Positions 12,515 to 18,970 of a stretch of 64,000 nt of DNA are shown in pieces. The notes under the pieces were generated by a model. It was not told the origin of the DNA and did not search any database. It saw only the letters and a list, made by a program, of their open reading frames with translations. The DNA comes from Oceanitalea stevensii. GTDB lineage: Bacteria; Actinomycetota; Actinomycetes; Actinomycetales; Actinomycetaceae. The stretch covers positions 346,276 to 410,275 of the forward strand of contig NZ_JACSPO010000001.1 in the NCBI RefSeq assembly GCF_014837105.1. Direction: 5' to 3'. The position numbers and the translations under genes were made by a program. Numbering within the stretch: the stretch's first letter is position 1; every line of letters begins with the position of its first letter.

Positions 12515-13054
12515 TCAGGTCGCGTCCTTGCCGACGGACACGGCCTCCTCATGCTCCTTCGACTGCTCGTCGGTGATGGGGTTCTGGTACTTGCCGACGC
12601 GGAAGTGCTTCTCCGCGATCGGCGCGAGCTGCATGAGCCCGACGTGGTTGCCGTCGGGGTCGAGGATGACGGCCATCGTGCCGACGTCGTCACCCACCTC
12701 GATGCCCTCGCGGCGCCCGAGCTCCTGGTAGAAGCGACGGGCCTTCTCGGCGATCTTCACCGGCTGCGGCTCGACGACGACGCGGCCGTCGAGCCCCCGC
12801 AGCTCCTCGAGGGTGCCCTTGAGGTCCTCCACCGCGAAGTAGCAGGTGAGCCGCTCGGAGTCGTCGTAGCGCTGGGTGATGGTGAGGTCGATGCCGTCCT
12901 CGGAGATCGGCATGAAGTAGGACTCCACCGTGTCGTTGAGGCCCCGGGCGAACGAGTCGTCGCCGAGGAGCGAGCCGTAGAACCGGCGCGCCGCCTGGGA
13001 GTTCGTCGTCGGGACGTTGCACATGATCAAGCTGCCGCGCAGTGCGGTTCTCAT
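12515..13054 (-). CDS. VOC/glyoxalase-fold protein inside the azole-peptide cluster
   Basis: Protein of 179 residues with the vicinal-oxygen-chelate fold: N-terminal half around RRFYGSLLGDD and C-terminal half ending AVILDPDGNHVGLMQ, with a longer middle and a charged C-terminal tail. AGGAGGAG precedes ATG 13054, and the gene begins 22 bp after the precursor stop. VOC proteins include glyoxalases, dioxygenases and bleomycin-type drug-binding resistance proteins. Location between precursor and modification genes suggests either sequestration of the toxic product or a tailoring step (inference). The classic metal-binding residues could not be assigned confidently. Confidence 0.85.
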   Translation of the reverse strand: MRTALRGSLIMCNVPTTNSQAARRFYGSLLGDDSFARGLNDTVESYFMPISEDGIDLTITQRYDDSERLTCYFAVEDLKGTLEELRGLDGRVVVEPQPVKIAEKARRFYQELGRREGIEVGDDVGTMAVILDPDGNHVGLMQLAPIAEKHFRVGKYQNPITDEQSKEHEEAVSVGKDAT

Positions 13055-13076
13055 CGTCTCCTCCTGGGCCTGTCAG

Positions 13077-13235
13077 TCACCACGAGCAGCAGCAGCTGCT
13101 GCTGCAGCAGCACCCGGACCCGCAGCAGGAGCTCGCTCCTGGTAGCGGGAGGAATGCCTCGCGGAGTGCGGGCGCACTGCCCGCCTGCTGTCCTTGGCTG
13201 CGATGCTCGACAGCGATCTCGACGTCGATCCGCAT
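13077..13235 (-). CDS. Cys/Ser-rich azole-peptide (TOMM/LAP) precursor
   Basis: Ribosomal precursor peptide of 52 residues, substrate of the YcaO/SagB machinery encoded just downstream. ATG 13235 has a near-perfect Shine-Dalgarno, GGAGGAGGAG, 5-6 nt upstream. The leader (about 1-34) is acidic at its start (MRIDVEIAVEH) and ends with an LREAFLPLPGA segment that could be the docking motif. The core, residues 35-52, reads SSCCGSGCCCSSSCCCSW: eight Cys and seven Ser among 18 residues, interrupted only by two Gly and a terminal Trp. Up to 15 azole-forming residues are therefore present. It resembles the Cys-run style of streptolysin S-like and thiazole-rich precursors, but I do not recognise the sequence. 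The exact cleavage site is unknown. Confidence 0.88.
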   Translation of the reverse strand: MRIDVEIAVEHRSQGQQAGSAPALREAFLPLPGASSCCGSGCCCSSSCCCSW

Positions 13236-13354
13236 CGTCGCTCCTCCTCCGTCAGCTGGACCCGCGCCAAACAGCGCGGCACCGGCACCGGACCGGTAGG
13301 CGCACCGTAGGGCGGGCACCGTCGCCCGACCGTTACTGCGGCGTTCGGGGTCCG
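13236..13354 (-). promoter_or_regulatory. Putative promoter/SARP-binding region ahead of the precursor gene
   Basis: The 119-bp gap between the SARP stop and the precursor start is the likely control point of the operon. Reading the coding strand, it carries a direct repeat ACGGTGC at 13316-13322 and 13302-13308 (14-nt spacing), further CCGGTGCCGG-like repeats and then the strong ribosome-binding site. SARP regulators typically bind direct heptamer repeats near the -35 region, so these are candidates. However, the 14-nt period is not the usual 11/22 nt, and the -10 box is not clear. Confidence 0.4.
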
Positions 13355-14083
13355 TCAGTCGGGGGACACGGCCGACCACAGGAGTGGCCGGACGAGGCGC
13401 TGCAGCTCGTCGGAGACCCGGATGCCGAGCTCACGGTGGAGCAGGTCGGCGAAGGTGTCGTAGACGGCGACGGCGTCGGCGTAGTTCCCCTCCTGGACGT
13501 GGACCCGGACGAGCGCACGCCGGGCGCTCTCGCGGAATGGGTCCAGGCCCACCGCCCGTGTCGCGGCGAGCAGCGCGGTGGCGGTGTCCCCGGCGCCGAG
13601 GGCGAGGTCCACGCTGGCCTCCAGCGCCTGGAGGCGGAGCTGGTGAAGCAGGTGGCGCTCCTCGAGGACCCACGGCTCGACCCAGCCGGGAAGGAGGTCG
13701 TCGAAGCTCAGCGCGTCGATGACGGCCGGGCTGACGGGACCGGTCCCGACGCGCGGTCCCAGGTACGTCCGCAGCCCGTGGAGGTCGACGTCGACGGCGG
13801 GTCCCAGCACGAGGCACCCCGCGCCGTCGGTGACGATGCTGCCCACACGGTGGTGGAGCCACCACAGCGCGCCGCGGAGGTTCGCGCGTGCGCGCGGCTC
13901 GTCGCTGTCCGGCCACAGGACGCCGGCCAGGTAGTCGCGCCGCCGGGGCCCGCGCACCGCGAGCAGGCTGAGCAGGCGCTGCTCGCGCTGGGGGACGTCG
14001 ACCGGGCCCTCGTCAGGGGCCAGCAGCTGCCAGCGGTCGAGCAGGTGGAGCTGCCAGCGGGGACAGTCCGCGGTGTCGTCCAT
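13355..14083 (-). CDS. SARP-like transcriptional activator (OmpR-type DNA-binding + BTAD)
   Basis: Cytoplasmic transcription factor of 242 residues. The N-terminal half is a winged-helix module typical of SARPs (VPQREQRLLSLLAVRG...YLAGVLWPDSDEPRARANLRGALWWLHH). The C-terminal half is a bacterial transcriptional activation domain of TPR-like helices (ALLAATRAVGLDPFRESARR..VHVQEGNYADAVAVYDTFADLLHRELG). ATG 14083 follows GAAGG; a longer in-frame start at 14197 was rejected for lack of homology-like sequence. It lies immediately upstream of the precursor on the same strand and is the probable pathway-specific activator of the azole-peptide operon (inference from family and position). Confidence 0.9.
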   Translation of the reverse strand: MDDTADCPRWQLHLLDRWQLLAPDEGPVDVPQREQRLLSLLAVRGPRRRDYLAGVLWPDSDEPRARANLRGALWWLHHRVGSIVTDGAGCLVLGPAVDVDLHGLRTYLGPRVGTGPVSPAVIDALSFDDLLPGWVEPWVLEERHLLHQLRLQALEASVDLALGAGDTATALLAATRAVGLDPFRESARRALVRVHVQEGNYADAVAVYDTFADLLHRELGIRVSDELQRLVRPLLWSAVSPD

Positions 14084-14264
14084 GTGGTCAGCCTTCGTCT
14101 GGCGTGCTGCTCCGCGCGCGCATCGTCTCGGGACCGGCGGTGCCGTCGAGCCTATGCGCCAGGGGCCGGCCGGCCGCGGTGTGGTGCGACAGGCCATCGG
14201 GCGGACGTCGCTTCCCCTTGGGGCAGCGGATCAGGGCAGGGGCGCGGCCGCGCCAGATACGCCG

Positions 14265-14822
14265 TCAGGATCCGACGGCGTAGCGGAGGTGGACGGTGCT
14301 GTCCGCGAAGCGGCGGTTCTCGAGCAGTGAGAGCTGCAGCCGCTGGGAGGGGAGGGCACGCAGGCCACCGCCGATGGTCATGGGGCTGAGGACCAGGTGC
14401 AGCTCGTCGACCAGCCCGGCGGCAAAGGCCTGCGCGGCGAGCGTGGGGCCGAAGACGCTGAGGTCACCCGGTGACTCTGCCTTGAGGCGGCGCACGGCCT
14501 CCGGGTCGAAGTGCGGCTCGAGCCGGGTGCGGGAGGTGGTGACCTCCGTCAGCGTCGTGGAGTAGACGACCTTCTCGGTGCGCTGCCACCACTCGGCGAA
14601 GTCACCCTCGTGCTCGCCGGACTCGCCGAGGGTCGGGTCGGTCTCCCAGACCGACATCACCTCGTAGGTGCGCCTCCCGTAGAGCTCGGTGCTGATGCGT
14701 TCCTGGAGCTCGTTGAGGAAGTCGAAGACGTCCGGTGACGGTTCCGCCCAGTCGTGGTCGCCGTCGGGGTCGGAGACGAAGCCGTCGAGGGAGCAGATGG
14801 GGACGTACAGGAGGTTGCCCAT
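14265..14822 (-). CDS. RibD C-terminal / dihydrofolate-reductase-fold protein
   Basis: Cytoplasmic reductase-like protein of 185 residues. The N-terminus VPICSLDGFVSDPDGDHDW and the C-terminal FGPTLAAQAF..GLVDELHLVLSPMTIGGG are typical of the RibD_C/YwjB group, which uses NAD(P)H. The real substrate of these single-domain proteins is generally unknown. Its ATG lies 18 nt from the hairpin motif described at 14836-14873, which also precedes the VOC gene at 22026. Confidence 0.88.
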   Translation of the reverse strand: MGNLLYVPICSLDGFVSDPDGDHDWAEPSPDVFDFLNELQERISTELYGRRTYEVMSVWETDPTLGESGEHEGDFAEWWQRTEKVVYSTTLTEVTTSRTRLEPHFDPEAVRRLKAESPGDLSVFGPTLAAQAFAAGLVDELHLVLSPMTIGGGLRALPSQRLQLSLLENRRFADSTVHLRYAVGS

Positions 14823-14835
14823 GGTGGTGTCGACC

Positions 14836-14873
14836 GGGCCCGACGGCGGAACTCATCTGCCGCCGTCGGCCCC
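14836..14873 (-). promoter_or_regulatory. Hairpin leader carrying a 17-nt motif shared with another gene
   Basis: The plus strand has CGACGGCGG (14841-14849), a 10-nt loop, and CCGCCGTCG (14860-14868), extended by GGGCC/GCCCC with one mismatch. It lies between the PEP-mutase-family stop and the RibD-like start, so it may end the upstream transcript. However, the 17 nt CGACGGCGGAACTCATC (14841-14857) recur exactly upstream of the VOC gene at 22045-22061, also starting 19 nt from the start codon. This hints at a regulatory leader. No U-tract follows. Confidence 0.5.
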
Positions 14874-14885
14874 GGTCCGCCGAGC

Positions 14886-15689
14886 TCAGTTGAGCGCGCG
14901 GGTCGACTCCGGGATGACGCCGTCGGCGTAAAGGCTCTTGGCGACGTCCTGCAGAGCGGTGAGGGCGACGCGCTGGGTGGTGGGGCCGTAGGAGATGCGG
15001 GCGACGCCGAGGGCCTCGTACTCGGCGGCGGTGAGCGCGCCGGGCAGGCCGATGACGCTGACCTTGCGCTCGCCGATGCCCTCGACGAGCTGGCGGGTGA
15101 CGTCGGCGTCGAGGACTCCGGGGACGAAGACGATGTCGGCGCCGGCGTCGAGGTAGGCGCGGCCGCGCTCGATGGCGTCGGCGACCGACTCCTCCATCGG
15201 GCGGTCGCCGCCGCGCACGATCGCGTCGGTGCGGGCGTTGAGGGAGAAGGGCACGCCCTCGGCCTCGCCGGCGGCGACGACGGCCGCGACGCGCGCCGCG
15301 GACTCGGCGAGCGGGCGCAGGCGGTCCTCCATGTTGGCGCCGACGATGCCGACACCGATGGCTCGGCGGGTGGTCTCCCCGGTGTCCTCGTAACCGTCGT
15401 CGAGGTCCGCGGTGACGGGGATGTCACCCGCGGCCGCGACGATGCGGCCGACCATGTCGAGGGTGAGATTGAAGGGGATGGTGCCGTCCGGGTAGCCGAA
15501 GGTGGCGGCGATCGAGTGGCCGGCCGTGGCGATGGCCCTGGTCTCCGGGAGGGCGAGGACCGCCTTCGCCGAGACGACGTCCCAGACGTTCACCACCCGC
15601 AGTATCTCGGGCGCCGCGTGCAGGGCGGACAGGGTGCGGGCGCGGTCGGCGGGCGAGGTGCTGGGCTGGTTCGAGCTCTCCGTTGTCAT
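14886..15689 (-). CDS. Isocitrate lyase/phosphoenolpyruvate mutase family protein
   Basis: TIM-barrel carbon-carbon or carbon-phosphorus lyase of 267 residues. Family motifs: NVWDVVSAKAV near 33-43, ATAGHSIAATFGYPDG near 54-69, the Mg-binding DLDDGYED near 95-102, GANMEDR, and NARTDAI near 150. Such stand-alone proteins include oxaloacetate decarboxylases, 2-methylisocitrate lyase relatives and PEP mutases; the KNKxxE-type phosphonomutase loop is not evident, so a lyase or decarboxylase is more likely. Divergent from the following NAD(P)-binding protein with a 74-bp shared promoter region. Confidence 0.88.
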   Translation of the reverse strand: MTTESSNQPSTSPADRARTLSALHAAPEILRVVNVWDVVSAKAVLALPETRAIATAGHSIAATFGYPDGTIPFNLTLDMVGRIVAAAGDIPVTADLDDGYEDTGETTRRAIGVGIVGANMEDRLRPLAESAARVAAVVAAGEAEGVPFSLNARTDAIVRGGDRPMEESVADAIERGRAYLDAGADIVFVPGVLDADVTRQLVEGIGERKVSVIGLPGALTAAEYEALGVARISYGPTTQRVALTALQDVAKSLYADGVIPESTRALN

Positions 15690-15763
15690 CTGGCCACGCT
15701 AGTGGCGCGGGGGAGCAGGGGGAAGGCCGCTCCCGACGAGCGGTCGTGTGCTTCGATCTGGCC

Positions 15764-16507
15764 ATGAGGATCGCTGTGGCCGGTGGTACCGGCGTGGTGG
15801 GCAGGCACGTCGTCGAGGCGGTGTCCGCCGCCGGGCACGAGCCCGTGGTGATCGCCCGCTCGCAGGGCGTGGACCTGACCACCGGCGCGGGACTGGACGG
15901 CGTGCTCGACGGGGTCGGCGCCGTCGTCGACGTCAGCAACGTGACCACGCTGTCCCGGCGCACCGCCGAGCGCTTCTTCGTCCGCGCGAGCGAGAACATC
16001 CTCGCCGCCGGCAGGCGCGCGGGGGTGGGGCACCACGTGCTCCTGTCGATCGTCGGCGTCGACCGGTCCCCGCTCGGGTACTACCGCGCCAAGCGGCGGC
16101 AGGAGGAGGAGGTCCTCGCCGGCCCGCTTCCCGCGACGGTGCTGCGCGCGACCCAGTTCCACGAGTTCGTCGACCAGTCGTTGGCTCGCGTGCCGGGGCC
16201 GGTGGCCGTGGTTCCGCGGATGCGGATGCAGCCAGTGGCGGCCTCGGAGGTGGCGGCCTACCTCGTGGAGATCGCCGTCGGGGAGCCGCAGCGGCGGGCC
16301 GCCGACCTCGCGGGGCCGCAGGTGCTCGAGTTCGCCGACCTGGCACGGGAGGTGACGGCGGCGCGAGGGCTCCGTCGTCGGGTGCTGCCGGTCCGGGTGC
16401 CGGGCGGTGCGGGGCGGGCGATGACGAACGGGTCGCTGCTGCCGACGCAGGACGGGCCACGTGGGCGGATCACCTTCCGGGAGTGGCTGGGCGCCGACGT
16501 CCGGTAG
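15764..16507 (+). CDS. NAD(P)-binding atypical SDR (NmrA-like) protein
   Basis: Protein of 247 residues beginning with a Rossmann nucleotide-binding motif (MRIAVAGGTGVVGRHVVEAV) and continuing like NAD(P)H-binding atypical short-chain dehydrogenases (YYRAKRRQEEEVL, LRATQFHEF). Family members sense redox cofactors or reduce unknown substrates. ATG 15764 was chosen because the protein then starts directly at the glycine-rich strand. Divergent from the PEP-mutase-family gene and convergent with the DUF4203 gene. Confidence 0.85.
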   Translation: MRIAVAGGTGVVGRHVVEAVSAAGHEPVVIARSQGVDLTTGAGLDGVLDGVGAVVDVSNVTTLSRRTAERFFVRASENILAAGRRAGVGHHVLLSIVGVDRSPLGYYRAKRRQEEEVLAGPLPATVLRATQFHEFVDQSLARVPGPVAVVPRMRMQPVAASEVAAYLVEIAVGEPQRRAADLAGPQVLEFADLAREVTAARGLRRRVLPVRVPGGAGRAMTNGSLLPTQDGPRGRITFREWLGADVR

Positions 16508-16535
16508 GGCAGGCGGACGGAGAGCGGCTCGCAGG

Positions 16536-17171
16536 TCACCGGCTCGGCGCCGCCCAGGACTCGCGGACGGTGCCCGGGCTGCGCCGTCGGGAGCGGCTCA
16601 GCTGGCCGAGGATGCCGGCGACGGCGAGCACCAGGTGGCCGACGTACCAGGCCGGGTGGTCGGCGAGGGAGACCTCGGCGCCGACGAGGGACTCGACGTC
16701 GAGCATCCCCAGCAGCACCATGACGCCGGCGACGGTGATGCTCGCGCCGGCGAACGCGCTGACGATGATGAGCACGAGCTCGGGCAGGTTGGTGGCGATC
16801 GCGAGCAGCGCGAGCACCACACCAACGACGAGTCCGACCGTGGTGATCACCCACGGTTCGTCGGCGCCGACGGCGGCAGCGACCGTCTGGCCAAGGACGA
16901 AGCCCATCGCCCCGAAGCCGAGGATCACGGCGACGGCGTAGAACAGGTAGGCCAGCGCTGCGAACACGAGTGCGCCGACGATCGCCCCGGCCCAGCCGGC
17001 GACAGTGCCCAGGTACTCCTGGTCCGTCAGCTGTGTCACCGCGACGGCACCGACGCCGAAGCCGATGAAGGCGCCCCAGATCGCGAGCAGGATGCGCAGC
17101 GCGCCGCTGCCACGGAAGCACAGCAGCAGACCCAGCAGCACAGCGAGGACTCCGGTGATGATCTCGCTCAT
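16536..17171 (-). CDS. DUF4203-like polytopic membrane protein
   Basis: Integral membrane protein of 211 residues with about seven hydrophobic helices separated by short Gly-rich turns (for example LLAIWGAFIGFGVGAVAV and YLFYAVAVILGFGAMGFVLG) and a basic cytoplasmic tail ending LSRSRRRSPG. The alternating helix pattern matches DUF4203/TM7S3-type proteins of unknown function. Single gene, convergent with the SDR gene and divergent from the MBL-fold gene. No transport motif is apparent. Confidence 0.8.
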   Translation of the reverse strand: MSEIITGVLAVLLGLLLCFRGSGALRILLAIWGAFIGFGVGAVAVTQLTDQEYLGTVAGWAGAIVGALVFAALAYLFYAVAVILGFGAMGFVLGQTVAAAVGADEPWVITTVGLVVGVVLALLAIATNLPELVLIIVSAFAGASITVAGVMVLLGMLDVESLVGAEVSLADHPAWYVGHLVLAVAGILGQLSRSRRRSPGTVRESWAAPSR

Positions 17172-17331
17172 GGTTGCCTCCCCTCCTGCATGACCCTGGT
17201 GCCCATCCTGCGGGACGGCGGTGCCGAGCGCAGGCCGGCACCGCCTATGCGCGGCTCAGCGGCTGGGTGCTCGCCTTGCGGACCGCGCTCGTTCTGGTGT
17301 CGTGGTGGGCGTGCGGACCAGAGGAGGAACG

Positions 17332-18183
17332 ATGTTCGCCATCTGCGCCACGTGCGCCGTCGAGTACACGACGCCGCCACCCGAGGTGTGCCCCATCTGC
17401 GCCGACGAACGTGAGTGGTCGGTGCCCGACGACGGGCAGCAGTGGACGAGCCTGGCCGCCCTGCGAGCCGACGGGCAGCGCCTCACCTGGTCGGAAGCCG
17501 AAGCGAACCGGGTGGAGATCGGCACGGAGCCGTCCCTGGGGATCGGCCAGACCGCGCAGCTGGTGACGACTCGCGCCGGCTCCCTGCTCTGGGACCCGAC
17601 CGGGTACCTCGACGACGTGACGGTCGAGCGCATCCTCGCCCGCGGCCCGGTGCTGGCGGTCGCGGCCAGCCACCCGCACATGTTCGGCGTCCAGGTGGCC
17701 TGGGGTGAGGCGCTCGACGCGCCGGTCCTCGTCTGCGCGGCCGACGAGCAGTGGGTTGGTCGCCGCTCGGACCGGATCGAGCTCTACGAGGAGTCCCGGA
17801 AGCTCGGACCCGGTCTGAGCCTCCACCGCGTCGGCGGCCACTTCCCCGGCAGCGCGATCGCCCACTGGGCCGACGGCGCCGGCGGCCGCGGCGTCGTCCT
17901 CAGCGGTGACACGGTGTATCCCAACCCGGACCGCAGGTCGGTGGGGTTCCTCCGGAGCTACCCCAACCGGCTGCCGCTGTCCGCGGCGGTGGTGCGCCAC
18001 ATCGCCGACCGGCTGGCGTCCTTCGAGTTCGACCGGATCGTCGGCAACTTCGCCAACCCGATCGAGACCGGTGCCCGCGACGCGGTCGAGTGGTCCGCGC
18101 AGCGGCACATCGCGTGGGTGCGGGGAGACCACGACGAGGAGACCGGAACAGTGACTGGGATGCTCGATCCGGCCGGGGCGTAG
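17332..18183 (+). CDS. MBL-fold protein with rubredoxin-like N-terminal zinc knuckle
   Basis: Protein of 283 residues. The N-terminus carries two CxxC knuckles (CATC and CPIC) that probably bind one metal ion, followed by a metallo-beta-lactamase-like fold. The canonical HxHxDH is weakened to ASHPHMFG; VGGHFPGS and LSGDTVY supply further candidate ligands. This resembles proteins of unknown function annotated as MBL-fold hydrolases. It may be a hydrolase with a modified metal site or a non-catalytic member. ATG 17332 has GAGGAGGAAC directly upstream and is clearly preferred over the longer in-frame start. Confidence 0.82.
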   Translation: MFAICATCAVEYTTPPPEVCPICADEREWSVPDDGQQWTSLAALRADGQRLTWSEAEANRVEIGTEPSLGIGQTAQLVTTRAGSLLWDPTGYLDDVTVERILARGPVLAVAASHPHMFGVQVAWGEALDAPVLVCAADEQWVGRRSDRIELYEESRKLGPGLSLHRVGGHFPGSAIAHWADGAGGRGVVLSGDTVYPNPDRRSVGFLRSYPNRLPLSAAVVRHIADRLASFEFDRIVGNFANPIETGARDAVEWSAQRHIAWVRGDHDEETGTVTGMLDPAGA

Positions 18184-18238
18184 CCGGCGCCTGGCCAGCG
18201 GAGGGGGGGGACGTTCCTGAAGAGGCTCGTCCGCGGAG

Positions 18239-18251
18239 TCTGATAATCAGA
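18239..18251 (+). promoter_or_regulatory. Palindromic operator/promoter of the toxin-antitoxin pair
   Basis: TCTGAT-A-ATCAGA is a perfect inverted repeat 13-25 nt before the antitoxin ATG. It overlaps a -10-like GATAAT at 18242-18247, so repressor binding would block the promoter. If that box is used, the mRNA starts only about 10 nt before the ATG. No Shine-Dalgarno is visible, so the message may be near-leaderless. Autorepression by the antitoxin is standard for Phd/VapBC operons. Confidence 0.6.
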
Positions 18252-18264
18252 TAGACTTCCTGTC

Positions 18265-18522
18265 ATGCGCACTGTCACGGCCACCGAGGCGTCGCGTCGG
18301 TTCTCCGAGCTGCTCGATGCGATCGAGGCGGGGGAGGCGGTGACGGTGACTCGCGGCAACCGCCCGGTCGCGGAGATCCGCCCGGCTCGTCGCCGCACGG
18401 GTCGCGACCTGCGTGAAGCGCTCGCCCAGACCGACGCTCCCGACGACGGGTTCGCTGCGGATATTGCCGGGGCGGTGGGCAGCCTGGCCCAGGAGGTGGC
18501 CGACCCGTGGCGAGACGCCTGA
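18265..18522 (+). CDS. Phd/YefM-type antitoxin
   Basis: Antitoxin of 85 residues. The N-terminal half (RTVTATEASRRFSELLDAIEAGEAVTVTRGNRPVAEIRP) is the Phd/YefM DNA-binding and dimerization fold. The acidic, helical C-terminus would wrap around the toxin. It overlaps the downstream PIN toxin gene by 16 bp, the usual coupling of such modules, and a palindrome sits over its promoter. Confidence 0.92.
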   Translation: MRTVTATEASRRFSELLDAIEAGEAVTVTRGNRPVAEIRPARRRTGRDLREALAQTDAPDDGFAADIAGAVGSLAQEVADPWRDA

Positions 18523-18914
18523 TCCTCGACACCAACGTCCTCATCGACTACGAGCGAGGGCAGCTGGATCAGGCAGCACTGGACGACGATGAGCTGGCGA
18601 TCGCGGCCATCACGGTGGCGGAGTACCGCACCGGCATCGAGCTCGCCGACTCGGTCGAGCGGGCCGCGGCACGGTCCCGTGCGCTGGCGCTCATCACCGA
18701 GACGATCGAGGTGCTCGACTACACCGAGGTGACCGCGGCCCACCACGCACGGTTGATCGCTCACACTCGACGATCCGGCAGGGTCCGGGGAGCTCACGAC
18801 CTGGTCATCGCCGCCCACGCTGCCCAGACCGGACGCGTTGTGCTCAGCCGTGACGCCGTGGCCAGGTTCGGTGATCTTCCCGGCGTCATCGCCGAAGAGC
18901 CCGCGGGACGGTGA
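18507..18914 (+). CDS. PIN-domain RNase toxin (VapC-like)
   Basis: Toxin of 135 residues starting with GTG inside the antitoxin gene. PIN-domain acidic residues are visible: the N-terminal LILDTNVLIDYE, the ITVAEYRTGIE segment with Glu, and the C-terminal GAHDLVIAAHA with Asp, followed by VVLSRD. These coordinate Mg and cleave RNA, typically tRNA or rRNA. Together with the upstream Phd-type antitoxin it forms a type II module. Confidence 0.92.
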   Translation: MARRLILDTNVLIDYERGQLDQAALDDDELAIAAITVAEYRTGIELADSVERAAARSRALALITETIEVLDYTEVTAAHHARLIAHTRRSGRVRGAHDLVIAAHAAQTGRVVLSRDAVARFGDLPGVIAEEPAGR

Positions 18915-18938
18915 CTGCCTAGCGACCTCGGCCGTGGC

Positions 18939-18970
18939 CTGAGGGCAGGATCGACGCGCCGCGCCCTCAG
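18939..18970. terminator. Hairpin between the toxin gene and the UvrA-like gene
   Basis: CTGAGGGC (18939-18946) and GCCCTCAG (18963-18970) form an 8-bp stem with a GC-rich 16-nt loop; the right arm covers the UvrA-like stop codon. It lies between convergent genes and could terminate both transcripts. There is no T-run, so confidence is moderate. Confidence 0.4.

Noticed and set aside
13073..13288. Alternative 71-codon frame over the precursor gene (Arg/Ala-rich)
   Set aside because: It lacks a ribosome site, reads the core as an alanine run and makes no sense beside azole-forming enzymes; the Cys/Ser frame has both start signal and context.
6702..14083. Thiopeptide or lanthipeptide cluster
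   Set aside because: No LanB/LanC/LanM-like dehydratase or cyclase and no pyridine synthase are visible; the set is that of linear azole peptides.
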